64,000 bases of DNA from JANNVK01 sp031430435 (lineage in GTDB: Bacteria > Acidobacteriota > Blastocatellia > Pyrinomonadales > Pyrinomonadaceae): contig JANPBM010000056.1 in the NCBI GenBank assembly GCA_031430435.1, positions 1 through 64,000 of the forward strand. The letters are read 5' to 3'. Positions 17,900 to 26,300 of this stretch are shown piece after piece. The translations under genes were made by a program, and so were the position numbers. The notes beneath the pieces are model-generated. The model was not told the origin of the DNA and searched no databases. It worked only from the letters and a program-made list of their open reading frames with translations. Numbering within the stretch: position 1 is the stretch's first letter; every line of letters begins with the position of its first letter.

Positions 17900-18265
17900 T
17901 CATATATTTCCGGATTTATAGTCTTCAAAGATTTTAACGACATCAAACAATTTTCGCTCTTTGGCAATATCTAGTGCTGTTTTACCGTTTTCGTCTTTCA
18001 TATCTGAGTCTGCTCCGCGTTCCAGTAATAATTTTATAATTTTACTGTGGGCGATTGATTTGACGGCAACCAGTAGTGGCGTATCGAAATGTGAAATAGT
18101 TGGATGAACATCGGGGTCTTTATCTAAGATGTCGTCAAAATCTATCAGTTTGCCATTTATATTTACACCTTTATCAAGCATTTCTTTTGTTATATCAATT
18201 TCCCCAATAGTTGTTGAGCCAAGCAACGTAAAAAAATAGGCTAAGTTTCTTCTTTTTTCTTCCAT
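17900..18265 (-). CDS. Ankyrin-repeat protein
   Basis: This 121-residue cytoplasmic protein has two clear ankyrin units. One is around residues 55-85 (DTPLLVAVKSIAHSKIIKLLLERGAD) and one around 88-115 (NGKTALDIAKERKLFDVVKIFED). A weaker unit precedes them (GVNINGKLIDFDDI). Ankyrin stacks bind protein partners, so this is a likely interaction module with no enzyme site. The start ATG at 18265 has a strong AAGGAG 6-7 bases upstream. It sits between two Cys-containing small peptide genes in the same orientation, behind the hairpin at 18289-18319. Confidence 0.75.
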   Translation of the reverse strand: MEEKRRNLAYFFTLLGSTTIGEIDITKEMLDKGVNINGKLIDFDDILDKDPDVHPTISHFDTPLLVAVKSIAHSKIIKLLLERGADSDMKDENGKTALDIAKERKLFDVVKIFEDYKSGNI

Positions 18266-18288
18266 ATTACTCCTTAAAACTATGATAT

Positions 18289-18319
18289 TTAGCTTGAGAA
18301 ATAAAACCTCTCAAGCTAA
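18289..18319 (-). terminator. Hairpin terminator after the Cys-tail peptide gene
   Basis: TTAGCTTGAGA (18289-18299) and TCTCAAGCTAA (18309-18319) form a perfect 11-bp stem between the peptide gene and the ankyrin gene. A clean T-run is not obvious. Confidence 0.65.
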
Positions 18320-18362
18320 ATAAAAATTCACCTTAAAATATTAAGTTTATGCTTCTCAACCG

Positions 18363-18686
18363 CTAAAGAGTAATGCTACAAATAGCATTACAGTAACGTG
18401 CCCCTCCCGCCCCACTCGCTCTACAAAGAGCGTAGCAAACAAAGTAAGTTACTTCACCTATTTGATTATCTACACTATTTGTCAAAAAGGACTTATTTGA
18501 AAGCGTCCAAAATATCTTGTTCGAACTGTTCAACTCAAATAATTTCGGCGAGTCAGTTAAGTTTTGCTCTATTGAATTTGCCTTGGAAACTGTCTTTTCA
18601 ATTTTAGTTTCCCTTGCAAAACTTGAAGTTACGGACACGCAAATTATCAACACAAACACCAATAATCTAAATTTATTTTTCAACAT
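18363..18686 (-). CDS. Small secreted precursor with a Cys-rich C-terminal tail
   Basis: This 107-residue protein has a clear signal peptide (KFRLLVFVLIICVSVTSSFA). A polar Ser/Asn-rich middle (about 27-80) follows. A compact tail FVCYALCRASGAGGARYCNAIC holds four cysteines in a C-x3-C-x9-C-x3-C pattern, suited to two disulphides or other crosslinks. The ATG at 18686 follows GGAGG at 5-6 bases; an upstream in-frame ATG is less well placed. The layout (leader, spacer, small Cys tail) resembles precursors of secreted antimicrobial or signalling peptides, but no maturation or export genes are adjacent. The family is not recognised. Confidence 0.7.
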   Translation of the reverse strand: MLKNKFRLLVFVLIICVSVTSSFARETKIEKTVSKANSIEQNLTDSPKLFELNSSNKIFWTLSNKSFLTNSVDNQIGEVTYFVCYALCRASGAGGARYCNAICSITL

Positions 18687-19230
18687 AATTTCCTCCATAG
18701 AAATTTTCTAAGGAGAATCAATTTTGATGCGGACAAACACATCACCAAACTTGACTCTCACGGTTTAAGTTGAATCTTTGTAGTGTTTTGCGTTATGATA
18801 GCCTTGCTGTTTCGGTGTATCACTTTGTCAAACACGACAAAGATGCCGGAAAAACAAATAAGCCGTTCGGTTGCAACTAACAACCAAACGGCTTATTTAT
18901 TTTGAACGAATTTTTCTCTCAGATGAAATGTTATTCCATAAAACACGCAACTGTACTTTCTTTTCTTGTTGGCGGGAAAAGCAGTTTATAGTCGTGGTTT
19001 GCAGAAAATTGATTGGGTACATAAAATCTTCGCACTTTAAATCTGAGTTCGTAAATATCTTAAAGTTATTAGTAGTATTTGTCAACCTGTTTTTTTTTTG
19101 TATTTTATAACTCCTTTATTTACAAATGTTTATAATACTTAAGTAAGTAATTTCTAATTTTTTCCGCCGAAAAGATACAATTCGTTGATTTTAATCGGCA
19201 ACAACTTTTCATTGTAGTTTTCGGCTCAGT
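18687..19230. other. Gap of about 540 bp with a strong hairpin and possible small RNA
   Basis: No convincing ORF was found. The gap holds a strong hairpin (18856-18898). On the minus strand it also has a promoter-like TTGACA, a 17-nt spacer and TAAGAT (about 19055-19083). Together they could produce a transcript of about 190 nt. An inverted CTCAGAT/ATCTGAG pair (about 18919-18925 and 19041-19047) could close a long stem in that RNA. All of this is tentative. Confidence 0.3.
18856..18898. terminator. Strong bidirectional terminator hairpin
   Basis: AAATAAGCCGTTCGGTTG (18856-18873) pairs with CAACCAAACGGCTTATTT (18881-18898) at 17 of 18 positions. It is flanked by A-rich sequence on one side and T-rich on the other. 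No gene ends next to it. Confidence 0.75.
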
Positions 19231-20331
19231 TTATTTCCGCAATGTTACCAAAATCGCATCGCTTACTTTGCGTTCGCCTTCTTTGTCGGAAGGCAGATTA
19301 ACAATCTTGTCTTTGACAACCATTGTCGTTGAACCGCCGCCGTCGAGATTCATCGCGTCAACCGCACCAAACTCCAACAGCATTTCCGCGAGTTCGTTCA
19401 AACTCATTCCGACGCTGACATTCGGTTGTCTGCCGTCAACTGTGATGAGCAAAAACTTTCCGTCTTTTAATTTGGCAACGGCGGTTCGCGGATGTCGCGT
19501 GTCAACAAATTCTTTGCCGATTTTTTCTTGTTCCCAAGTAATTTCAACCTTGCCGTTTTTGATTAATTGCGGAACGCCGCCGACGATGTCTTCGGCTTGA
19601 GTCGGCAAGACTGTGTTTGTCAGGCTTACTTTCTTTCCTTTTTTCAAAACACGGAGAAGTTCTTCGCGTTTGGTTCCGCTTGCCGAAATGACGAAACCGT
19701 CAAACGGAATTTCGTTGCTTCCGGATTTGTCCGAAATTGCGACAACCTTATCTTTTCTGATGATAAACTCGATTCCGTCCGGATTTGTCAGCGTCGTACG
19801 ATGAAAAAAAGGAGTGAAAACAACCGCGTCGTTTTCACTTCGTTGACGATTTACACCAACTTCCAATATATTTTTATCAATTAAAAGTCCGCCGCCTAAA
19901 TTTAAGTGCTTCATCGAAACTTCCGTTTTGTTTGAAAGATTAGAAATTCCCAACGCACATCTTCCGCCGTAACTTTCGCTTAAAAGTTTTCCGTCGATCT
20001 GCAAAATTCCCGCCGCATCGCCGTTGTAAACTCCCGTCATCTTAAAGAAACCTGCGTTGATTGCGGCAAAAGCTCCGTGTCGTGCGGCGATAGAACTTGT
20101 CGTTTCCAACCCGACAGCCGCATCTAATGCGTGAACAACATCAAGCCGAACTTTGGTTAAATCGAGTCGCAACAAATTAACGTTTACGGGTTCGTCTTTT
20201 ATTTTGCGGGTGAACTTGGCGTGTTCGATGCCGTCCGCGACCGCTGTAAAATCTTGGGCAAAAATATTTGAAGCAAGCAATAAGACAATTAAAATTAAAG
20301 GTGATTTATAGTTGAACATAGTTTTTTTCAA
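19231..20331 (-). CDS. Secreted phosphodiester glycosidase family protein (NAGPA/DUF2233)
   Basis: This 366-residue exported protein has a signal peptide (SPLILIVLLLASNIFAQ). The domain family includes the mammalian uncovering enzyme and bacterial proteins tied to exopolysaccharide; it hydrolyses phosphodiester-linked sugars. Family hallmarks seen are AAINAGFFKMTG (about 90), DTRHPRTAVAKLKDGKFLLITVDGR (about 285) and ELAEMLLEFGAVDAMNLDGGGSTTMVV (about 315), the last carrying the conserved Asp-Gly-Gly-Gly-Ser motif. Length is normal. The start ATG at 20331 was chosen, with the signal peptide beginning directly. The true substrate is not known; the Wza/CapD pair upstream makes a polysaccharide-related role plausible. 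Confidence 0.85.
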   Translation of the reverse strand: MKKTMFNYKSPLILIVLLLASNIFAQDFTAVADGIEHAKFTRKIKDEPVNVNLLRLDLTKVRLDVVHALDAAVGLETTSSIAARHGAFAAINAGFFKMTGVYNGDAAGILQIDGKLLSESYGGRCALGISNLSNKTEVSMKHLNLGGGLLIDKNILEVGVNRQRSENDAVVFTPFFHRTTLTNPDGIEFIIRKDKVVAISDKSGSNEIPFDGFVISASGTKREELLRVLKKGKKVSLTNTVLPTQAEDIVGGVPQLIKNGKVEITWEQEKIGKEFVDTRHPRTAVAKLKDGKFLLITVDGRQPNVSVGMSLNELAEMLLEFGAVDAMNLDGGGSTTMVVKDKIVNLPSDKEGERKVSDAILVTLRK

Positions 20332-20526
20332 ATACGTGGCACGGTCGATTAAAAGCGTTTCGGAAATTATTTAAATCTTCTCGCCGGAAATTTTGACTTA
20401 TTGATTATCTAAAAAAACTTGACCAAGTTCAGATTCTCTTGAAATCTAAGCAAGTTCAATCAACAAATTTTCCGCTGAACTTATCGGAAAATAATTTATC
20501 CCGAATATAAAAAGGACTTTAAGTTA

Positions 20527-22185
20527 ATGAAAAACGAGCAACAAGAAGATAATACAAATTCAAACAGACGTAAATTTTTAAGTCAAGCCGGCGGAGTCAT
20601 TGCCGCCACCGTCGCTTTAGGCGCGATCGGTGTTTCGGCTCAAGTTTCCGAAAAAGGCGAGTTTGAAACGACCAAAGAAAATAACGATGATTCGGCGCGT
20701 CATTCGATGCAAAACAGACGGCGAAATAAAGCTAAACGAATCCGCCGCGACGCAGCCCAAGAAAGGTTTGAGGAAACTGTTAATAATCATCCGAATAACG
20801 GCGATGAAAGTTTGTACCCGAATAAAATCGGAAACTATTCAAAAGCGTTGCCGCACGATGCCAACGGAGTGGTTGCGGGTTACGCTTACAACGCTTTGTT
20901 GAACGCGATGCAAACCGGCAATCCGGCTGATTTTGATATAATTCCGTTGGGCGGAACAGTCAGACAAGCCAATCCGCAAGCCGCTTTGGCTTTCAGTTTA
21001 GACAGTGCCGATTCCAATGCTCTGCCGATTGCCGTTCCGCCCGCATACTCCGGCGAAACGGAAGGTGCGGAAATGGCAGAGGTTTATTGGCAAGCCGTAA
21101 CCCGCGATATTTTGTTTGCCGATTATGGCACAGATGCGACTATCGGTGCGGCAGTAACCGATCTGAAAAGATTTGCGAGATTTAAGAACGTAACCCGAAA
21201 CACTTTATTTCGCGGTGAAACGGCGGGTGATGCAGTCGGCTCTTATATTTCGCAATTTTTGTATAAACCGATTACGCAAGGTCCGCGAGTCGTTGAACAA
21301 AAGCTGAAAGTTCCGGTTGCCAACGTCAACTTTATGACGAACTATTCGGAATGGTTGAATGTTCAAAACGGTTTTGCTCCGACGGGTGCTTTCGTCTTTG
21401 ATCCGACGACGCGGTTTATCCGAAACGGTCGTGATTTGGGCGAATGGGTTCATCGCGATTACAGTTTTCAAGGCTTTCTGGACGCGGCGTTGATTCTGCT
21501 CGGTTTCGGCGGCGGTGCATTGGCTGATTCAAATCCTTATAAAACTTCGATAAATCAAGGCGGCTTTGTTCAATTCGGCGGACCGCACATTCTCGATATG
21601 GTTTCGCGGGCAGGTTTGCTCGGATTAAAAGCCGCGTGGTTTCAAAAATGGGCAGTTCATCGTCGTTTGCGACCTGAAGCATTTGCGGGCGATGTTCATA
21701 ATAAATTGGTCAACGGAGCAGTTCGTCCGATTCATCCGAAACTTCTTTCATCGCCTGTTCTGCCGCTTATTTTTAGTCAAACCGGCAGTTATTTGTTGCC
21801 GATGGCGTATTCCGAAGGCAGTCCGACACATCCTGCGTATCCATCGGGACACGCGACTATTTCCGGAGCTTGCACCACAATCTTAAAAGCCTTTTTCAAA
21901 GAATCGTTTGTTGTTCCGAGTCCGGTTTTACCAAGCGGCGACGGTCTGAGTTTGACTCCTTTGGCGGCAACTTTAACGGTCGGAAACGAATTGAACAAAC
22001 TTGCTTCAAATGTTTCCATCGGACGCGACACAGCCGGCGTTCATTGGCGTTCGGACGCTATCGAAGGAATGAATTTGGGCGAAGAAGTGGCGATAAGTTT
22101 GTTAAAAGATTACAAAGAAACCTATAACGAAAATTTTGCCGGTTTCACTTTTACGAAATTTAACGGCACAAGCATCACAATTTAG
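20527..22185 (+). CDS. Tat-exported vanadium haloperoxidase/PAP2-like protein
   Basis: This 552-residue protein has a twin-arginine signal (NRRKFLSQAGGVIAATVALG). The C-terminal half carries the acid phosphatase/vanadate-binding motifs in order: a KWAVHRRLRP stretch (about 380), YPSGHATISGACTT (about 440) and RDTAGVHWRSD (about 500), matching R-x5-H-x3-D. It should bind vanadate or phosphate in the periplasm and either oxidise halides or dephosphorylate. The two cannot be told apart from sequence alone, but the size and Tat signal favour the haloperoxidase-like branch. The ATG at 20527 has AAGGA about 10 bases upstream. A perfect-stem terminator follows. It appears monocistronic. Confidence 0.85.
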   Translation: MKNEQQEDNTNSNRRKFLSQAGGVIAATVALGAIGVSAQVSEKGEFETTKENNDDSARHSMQNRRRNKAKRIRRDAAQERFEETVNNHPNNGDESLYPNKIGNYSKALPHDANGVVAGYAYNALLNAMQTGNPADFDIIPLGGTVRQANPQAALAFSLDSADSNALPIAVPPAYSGETEGAEMAEVYWQAVTRDILFADYGTDATIGAAVTDLKRFARFKNVTRNTLFRGETAGDAVGSYISQFLYKPITQGPRVVEQKLKVPVANVNFMTNYSEWLNVQNGFAPTGAFVFDPTTRFIRNGRDLGEWVHRDYSFQGFLDAALILLGFGGGALADSNPYKTSINQGGFVQFGGPHILDMVSRAGLLGLKAAWFQKWAVHRRLRPEAFAGDVHNKLVNGAVRPIHPKLLSSPVLPLIFSQTGSYLLPMAYSEGSPTHPAYPSGHATISGACTTILKAFFKESFVVPSPVLPSGDGLSLTPLAATLTVGNELNKLASNVSIGRDTAGVHWRSDAIEGMNLGEEVAISLLKDYKETYNENFAGFTFTKFNGTSITI

Positions 22186-22210
22186 ACTTTGCGAAAATAA
22201 ACAACCGCGA

Positions 22211-22250
22211 AAGGGCAGAATCACACCAATGATTCTGCCCTTCTTTTTTT
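22211..22250 (+). terminator. Rho-independent terminator after the haloperoxidase-like gene
   Basis: AAGGGCAGAATCA (22211-22223) and TGATTCTGCCCTT (22230-22242) form a perfect 13-bp stem, followed by C and seven T. Confidence 0.92.
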
Positions 22251-22299
22251 CGTCCGGCGATAAATGACACTTTAGTTTCAATATGATAAAAATACAATT

Positions 22300-23826
22300 A
22301 TGGCAATACAAATCAGCGAAAGAGTTCAACTTCTAAACGATAAATCGGCGAATAACAACGGCAAATATATTTTGTATTGGATGCAGATGTTTAAGCGTAC
22401 AACTCATAATCACGCCTTGAATTTTGCGATTCAACAGGCGAACGAACGCAAAATTCCGCTTGTTGTTTACGAAGGTTTGAAGTTTTATTATCAGTGGGCG
22501 AATGATCGTCTGCATACTTTTATACTCGAAGGCGTTGAGGAAAAACGAAAGGCTTTTGCAGAGAAAGGAATTCTCTATCTTTTTTATTTGCAACAAGATG
22601 AAACCTTTCCGAAGAACGTTGTCGCCGAACTTGCGAAAGATGCGTGTTTAATCGTAACCGATGATTTTCCGTGTTTTATCATTCCGCAACATAACAAACG
22701 AATCGCCGAACGTGCAAATATTCCGGTTTATGCCGTAGATTCAAACGGAATGATTCCAATGTCGAAATTCGATAAGGAAAACTACGCGGCTTACACGATT
22801 CGACCGCGAATCAAGCGAATGTTGCCCGATTACGACAAACCTTTCATCGAAGAAAGTGTTGTTTGCTCGGCTGATTCCTTTCTAAACTCGGCTGATTCCT
22901 TTCTACGCTCGCCGTCTTCCTTTCTACGCTCGACTGATTTCCTTCTACGCTCACCGTCTTCCGTTCTAAGCAACGAAGATTTCTTTCTACGCTCAGCGTC
23001 TTCCGTTCTACGCTCGCCGTCTTCCAATGCTTTCAATGACGAAACCATTGCAAATTTGGTAGCAAACTGTGCAATCAATCACGACATCAAGCCTTCGCCC
23101 GTTTACAAAGGCGGAAGTTTGAACGCACATAAACGGCTCGCACATTTTATCAAACATATTTTTCCGAATTACAGCGAAACGCGAAACGAATGCTCGGTTG
23201 ACGGCAGTTCGCGGTTGTCGCCTTACTTGCATTTCGGGTTTTTGTCCGTTCACGAAATCGTCGAAGCGGTAAATAATGCCGATGTGCCGAAAGAATCAAA
23301 GGAAAGTTTTCTCGAAGAATTAATCGTGCGGCGAGAATTGGCGTATAACTTTACGCGATTCAATGAAAAATACGATTCGCTCGAATGTCTGCCGAATTGG
23401 ACGCAGGAAACGATGCGAAAACATCACGCCGACACGCGAGATTATCTTTACACTACCGAACAATTGGAACGCGGCGAAACGCACGATGAGATTTGGAATG
23501 CGGCACAAAGGGAATTGGTCGAAACGGGCGGAATGCACAATTACGTCAGAATGCTGTGGGGAAAAAACGTCATCGCGTGGACAAAAAGTTACGAAGAAGC
23601 GTTTGCGATTTTAGAAGATTTTAACAACAAATACGCACTAGACGGACGCAACCCGAATTCATACGCGGGAATTTTATGGTGCTTCGGCAAACACGACCGT
23701 CCGTGGTTTGAACGCAACGTTTTCGGCACAATCCGTTATATGACTTCGGGCAGTTCGGGCAAAAAATTCAACTCGAAAAAATATATCGACCGGACAAAAG
23801 GTTTAAGTCAGCCGAGTTTGTTTTAA
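22300..23826 (+). CDS. Class II CPD photolyase with a repeat-coded insertion
   Basis: This blue-light FAD enzyme splits cyclobutane pyrimidine dimers in DNA. The N-terminal fold starts YILYWMQMFKRTTHNHALNFA, typical of class II (Phr2-like) enzymes. The C-terminal half has SSRLSPYLHFGFLS, RRELAYNF and the FAD-binding run MLWGKNVIAWTKSYEEAF with NPNSYAGILWCFGKHDRPW. At 508 aa it is about 50-60 residues longer than usual. The excess is a low-complexity segment (about residues 187-246, SADSFLRSPSSFLRS-like repeats) coded by a 21-bp tandem repeat at 22857-23035. The frame is kept, so the enzyme may still fold with an exposed loop. It is monocistronic, with a terminator at 23873. Confidence 0.93.
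   Translation: MAIQISERVQLLNDKSANNNGKYILYWMQMFKRTTHNHALNFAIQQANERKIPLVVYEGLKFYYQWANDRLHTFILEGVEEKRKAFAEKGILYLFYLQQDETFPKNVVAELAKDACLIVTDDFPCFIIPQHNKRIAERANIPVYAVDSNGMIPMSKFDKENYAAYTIRPRIKRMLPDYDKPFIEESVVCSADSFLNSADSFLRSPSSFLRSTDFLLRSPSSVLSNEDFFLRSASSVLRSPSSNAFNDETIANLVANCAINHDIKPSPVYKGGSLNAHKRLAHFIKHIFPNYSETRNECSVDGSSRLSPYLHFGFLSVHEIVEAVNNADVPKESKESFLEELIVRRELAYNFTRFNEKYDSLECLPNWTQETMRKHHADTRDYLYTTEQLERGETHDEIWNAAQRELVETGGMHNYVRMLWGKNVIAWTKSYEEAFAILEDFNNKYALDGRNPNSYAGILWCFGKHDRPWFERNVFGTIRYMTSGSSGKKFNSKKYIDRTKGLSQPSLF
22857..23035. repeat. 21-bp (3 x 7) tandem repeat array inside the photolyase gene
   Basis: On the minus strand the array reads as successive heptads GGAAGAC, GGCGAGC, GTAGAAA with variants (GCTGAGC, GGTGAGC, GGAATCA, GCCGAGT). 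This makes about eight 21-bp units that keep the photolyase frame. Read on the sense strand it codes SADSFLNS/SPSSFLRS-type repeats. It shares the 7-nt phase of the intergenic repeats in this window. Confidence 0.85.
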
Positions 23827-23872
23827 GATAGCAGACGCAATCGCCTTCGCACTAAAAATTAAATCTGCCTTG

Positions 23873-23900
23873 GACTTTTGTTTCGGCAAAAGTCTTTTTT
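23873..23900 (+). terminator. Rho-independent terminator after photolyase
   Basis: GACTTTTG (23873-23880) pairs with CAAAAGTC (23887-23894), followed by six T. Confidence 0.8.
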
Positions 23901-23982
23901 ATTTTTACCTGTAACTTTTTTCGCATTTACCGGAAATAGTATCGTAGAGAACGAAAAGCAGGCGTAACATTCTATAAATAAT

Positions 23983-24573
23983 TTGAACCGGAACATAGAA
24001 ACAAGTGTAATTAAAGATGCAATTAAAGGTGATGTTGCCGCATTTACCCAAATTTATACGCGTCTTCGTGATTCGATTTACGGCTTTGCTTTTCGGATGT
24101 TGACGGATAAATCGGCGGCGGAAGACATTACGCAAGAGACTTTTATGTTTTTGATTGAAAACCCGTCGAAGTTTGATGCCGAACGCGGTTCGCTTCATTC
24201 TTTTTTATGCGGCGTAGCAAGAAATTTAACGCTTCATCATCTGCGGAAAAGCGGGAATCGTTATAGAATCGCCAACGATTTTGATGAATTTATCGAAGTT
24301 AAAGATGAAATCGGACTGAATCCGTTGGAAGAACTGCTTGAATCCGAGCTTTCGGATTATGTGAACGAATGCGTGGCAAAACTGCCTGAACAACAACGCG
24401 AAGTAATTATTTTAAGAGAAATGCAGGAACTTTCATACGAAGAAATTGCGAAGATTACCGAATCGGATTTGAATTTGGTCAAAGTTCGCCTGCATCGTGC
24501 AAGAAAAAGTCTGGCGGTTCAGCTTGCACCGTATATGAAGTCAAAAAAGGAGAAAGCAAATGGAATGTCTTGA
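23983..24573 (+). CDS. ECF-type RNA polymerase sigma factor
   Basis: This 196-residue extracytoplasmic-function sigma factor directs RNA polymerase to a stress or envelope regulon. Region 2 is seen in FTQIYTRLRDSIYGFAFRMLTDKSAAEDITQETF (about 20-55). Region 4 is seen in CVAKLPEQQREVIILREMQELSYEEIAKI and VKVRLHRARKSL (about 130-185). The first usable start is TTG at 23983 with no strong ribosome-binding site, so the exact N-terminus is uncertain. The next gene, a zinc-finger anti-sigma factor, overlaps it by 14 bases, indicating translational coupling. The promoter it recognises is not known. Confidence 0.9.
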   Translation: MNRNIETSVIKDAIKGDVAAFTQIYTRLRDSIYGFAFRMLTDKSAAEDITQETFMFLIENPSKFDAERGSLHSFLCGVARNLTLHHLRKSGNRYRIANDFDEFIEVKDEIGLNPLEELLESELSDYVNECVAKLPEQQREVIILREMQELSYEEIAKITESDLNLVKVRLHRARKSLAVQLAPYMKSKKEKANGMS

Positions 24574-25252
24574 TATAAAAAAGCAGTTTACCGATTTTTA
24601 CGATAATGAGCTATCACACGAAAACCGCGTCGAAATTCAATCGCATCTGAATTTTTGCGAATCGTGCAGACACGAGTTCGAATCGTTGAAATCGGTCAGT
24701 ATTCTGCTTAAAAAGGAACTTCCGGTTTCTGCCTCAAACGATTTGGATGCAAAGGTTTTGGCGGCTTTTAATCAACACCGCAAAAAGGAATCACATTGGG
24801 ATTTTCCGGCAATTTTCAGCGGATTTATGATTCCTAAACCGGCGTTGGCATTCGGCGTTTTAACTCTTTTTGCTTTTACGGGTTTGGCGTTTATTGCCGG
24901 AAGAATGTCTGCCGGAAAGCCGGAAATTGTTGTTAATAATACTGCACCGCCGCAAGAATCTCCGAAAGCAAATGTAACCGCAAATCCGCAGATTGTTAAA
25001 GAAGTTGTTAAATACATTGAAGTTCCAACCACGAAATATGTTCAAGTTCCGGTCGAAAAAGAAAAGATTGTTACGAAAACTGTTTATCGGACAATTGAAA
25101 AACATCAACGCGAAAAGCCGTTTACGCAGATTGTGCGAAACACGGTGATTAAAACGCAAAATGATTCAAACGAACTTGATTTGAAAGATTTTCAACCGAT
25201 TATCGAATTAAATCCGCAAATTTTGAAGAAAGGAGAAAGCAATGAAAAATAA
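24560..25252 (+). CDS. Anti-sigma factor with zf-HC2 domain and one membrane helix
   Basis: This 230-residue membrane-anchored partner should hold the upstream ECF sigma factor inactive. The N-terminal zinc-binding anti-sigma domain shows H at about 32 in IQSHLNFCESCRHEF with the H-x3-C-x2-C pattern. One transmembrane helix lies at about 95-115 (ALAFGVLTLFAFTGLAFIAG). The periplasmic part is rich in Val/Lys/Pro (VEVP-like KYIEVPTTKYVQVPVEKEK). The start ATG at 24560 has AAAGGAG upstream and lies within the end of the sigma gene. It overlaps the next gene by 11 bases. Confidence 0.9.
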   Translation: MECLDIKKQFTDFYDNELSHENRVEIQSHLNFCESCRHEFESLKSVSILLKKELPVSASNDLDAKVLAAFNQHRKKESHWDFPAIFSGFMIPKPALAFGVLTLFAFTGLAFIAGRMSAGKPEIVVNNTAPPQESPKANVTANPQIVKEVVKYIEVPTTKYVQVPVEKEKIVTKTVYRTIEKHQREKPFTQIVRNTVIKTQNDSNELDLKDFQPIIELNPQILKKGESNEK

Positions 25253-26189
25253 TCGAATCATTATTAACCTTTTAATGTTTTTCACTTTCGCGGTCTTGGC
25301 GGATTCGGCAATTAACGCACAATCGCAAACCGTTAATATGCCCGAAGGTTTTTCAATCGTTTTCGAGAAAAAAATAACGCCTGAACCGCTTGAAAACGCC
25401 GAACAAAAAATCAGAACAATCAACGTTTTAAGCTCGATTCTTGGCGTAAACACAGTTCATCGAATTTTTGCCGACCGCGAAAACAAAGTACATTTCGGTT
25501 ACGACATCGAGGTTAAAAAGAACAGTGAAAAATACATCGTAACGTTTAAAGCATTGTCGGTTAATTTGTTTGTTACCGATTCCGAAGCAAAAAATCTGCC
25601 GAAATATCCCGAACCTTTGGAAATCGGCGAAGGCGACACAATTTCCATCAATCTTTTGGAAAACCCGAAAACCAAAGTAAAAATCGTTGATTTTATCAAA
25701 CTTATTTTAACCGACCCGAATTTGCCTGAAAATAAGGCAAACCGAATTGTTATTTCAGATATCGCAATTAACCGGATTTTTACTACGCGAATTGTTACGT
25801 CAAAAGATTCTAAACCGAAAGATTTGGCAACTGACGACCTGAGAATGCAATCGTTTAATACGAAACTCGCGCTTAACGGAACACAAGTTTTTGCGGATAA
25901 ATCGGCAATCGGTTCAAACATTTATTTTTATCTGAAAGGAAAAGGACGCTTTATTCTGTCGCCGTTTCCGCGTGCCGGATTCGATTTTCAAAAGATCGGA
26001 ATAATTGACGACAACAAAATTTCGTTCACGATGAATGGAGATAATTACGAAATTTCATCGGCAACATCAATTATGTGTTTCGGCGGAAAGTGGAATCTAT
26101 GGGTTTTATACGAACCAAACTATCGTCCGAAATTAGAAGATATTACCGAAGAGTTCGGAGCGGACAAAATTGAAAGTTTGGTAAAATAA
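25242..26189 (+). CDS. Secreted protein of unknown function in the sigma factor operon
   Basis: This 315-residue exported protein has a signal peptide (IIINLLMFFTFAVLADSAINA). The rest is a soluble mix of beta-rich segments without recognised motifs or cysteine clusters; only one Cys occurs, near the C-terminus (IMCFGGKWNLW). The start at 25242 overlaps the anti-sigma gene and has GAAAGGAG upstream, so the three genes form one operon. It is a likely periplasmic sensor, effector or target tied to the ECF system; this is inference from position only. Confidence 0.75.
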   Translation: MKNNRIIINLLMFFTFAVLADSAINAQSQTVNMPEGFSIVFEKKITPEPLENAEQKIRTINVLSSILGVNTVHRIFADRENKVHFGYDIEVKKNSEKYIVTFKALSVNLFVTDSEAKNLPKYPEPLEIGEGDTISINLLENPKTKVKIVDFIKLILTDPNLPENKANRIVISDIAINRIFTTRIVTSKDSKPKDLATDDLRMQSFNTKLALNGTQVFADKSAIGSNIYFYLKGKGRFILSPFPRAGFDFQKIGIIDDNKISFTMNGDNYEISSATSIMCFGGKWNLWVLYEPNYRPKLEDITEEFGADKIESLVK

Positions 26190-26300
26190 CGGACGTAAAT
26201 TCAATTAAATCAAGTAATAAAAACATTCCGAGTAATTTCGGGCAAGTAGAACCGTGTTCAAAAAAAGGCTTTTCGGAGCAAATTTATCAAGGAGCAAAAA

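Noticed and set aside
18871..19110. Plus-strand frame of 79 codons
   Set aside because: It begins inside a strong terminator hairpin and has low-complexity hydrophobic content; no coding evidence.
22830..23078. Minus-strand frame reading GERRKE/EDGERR repeats
   Set aside because: It is only the repeat array in the photolyase gene read antisense.
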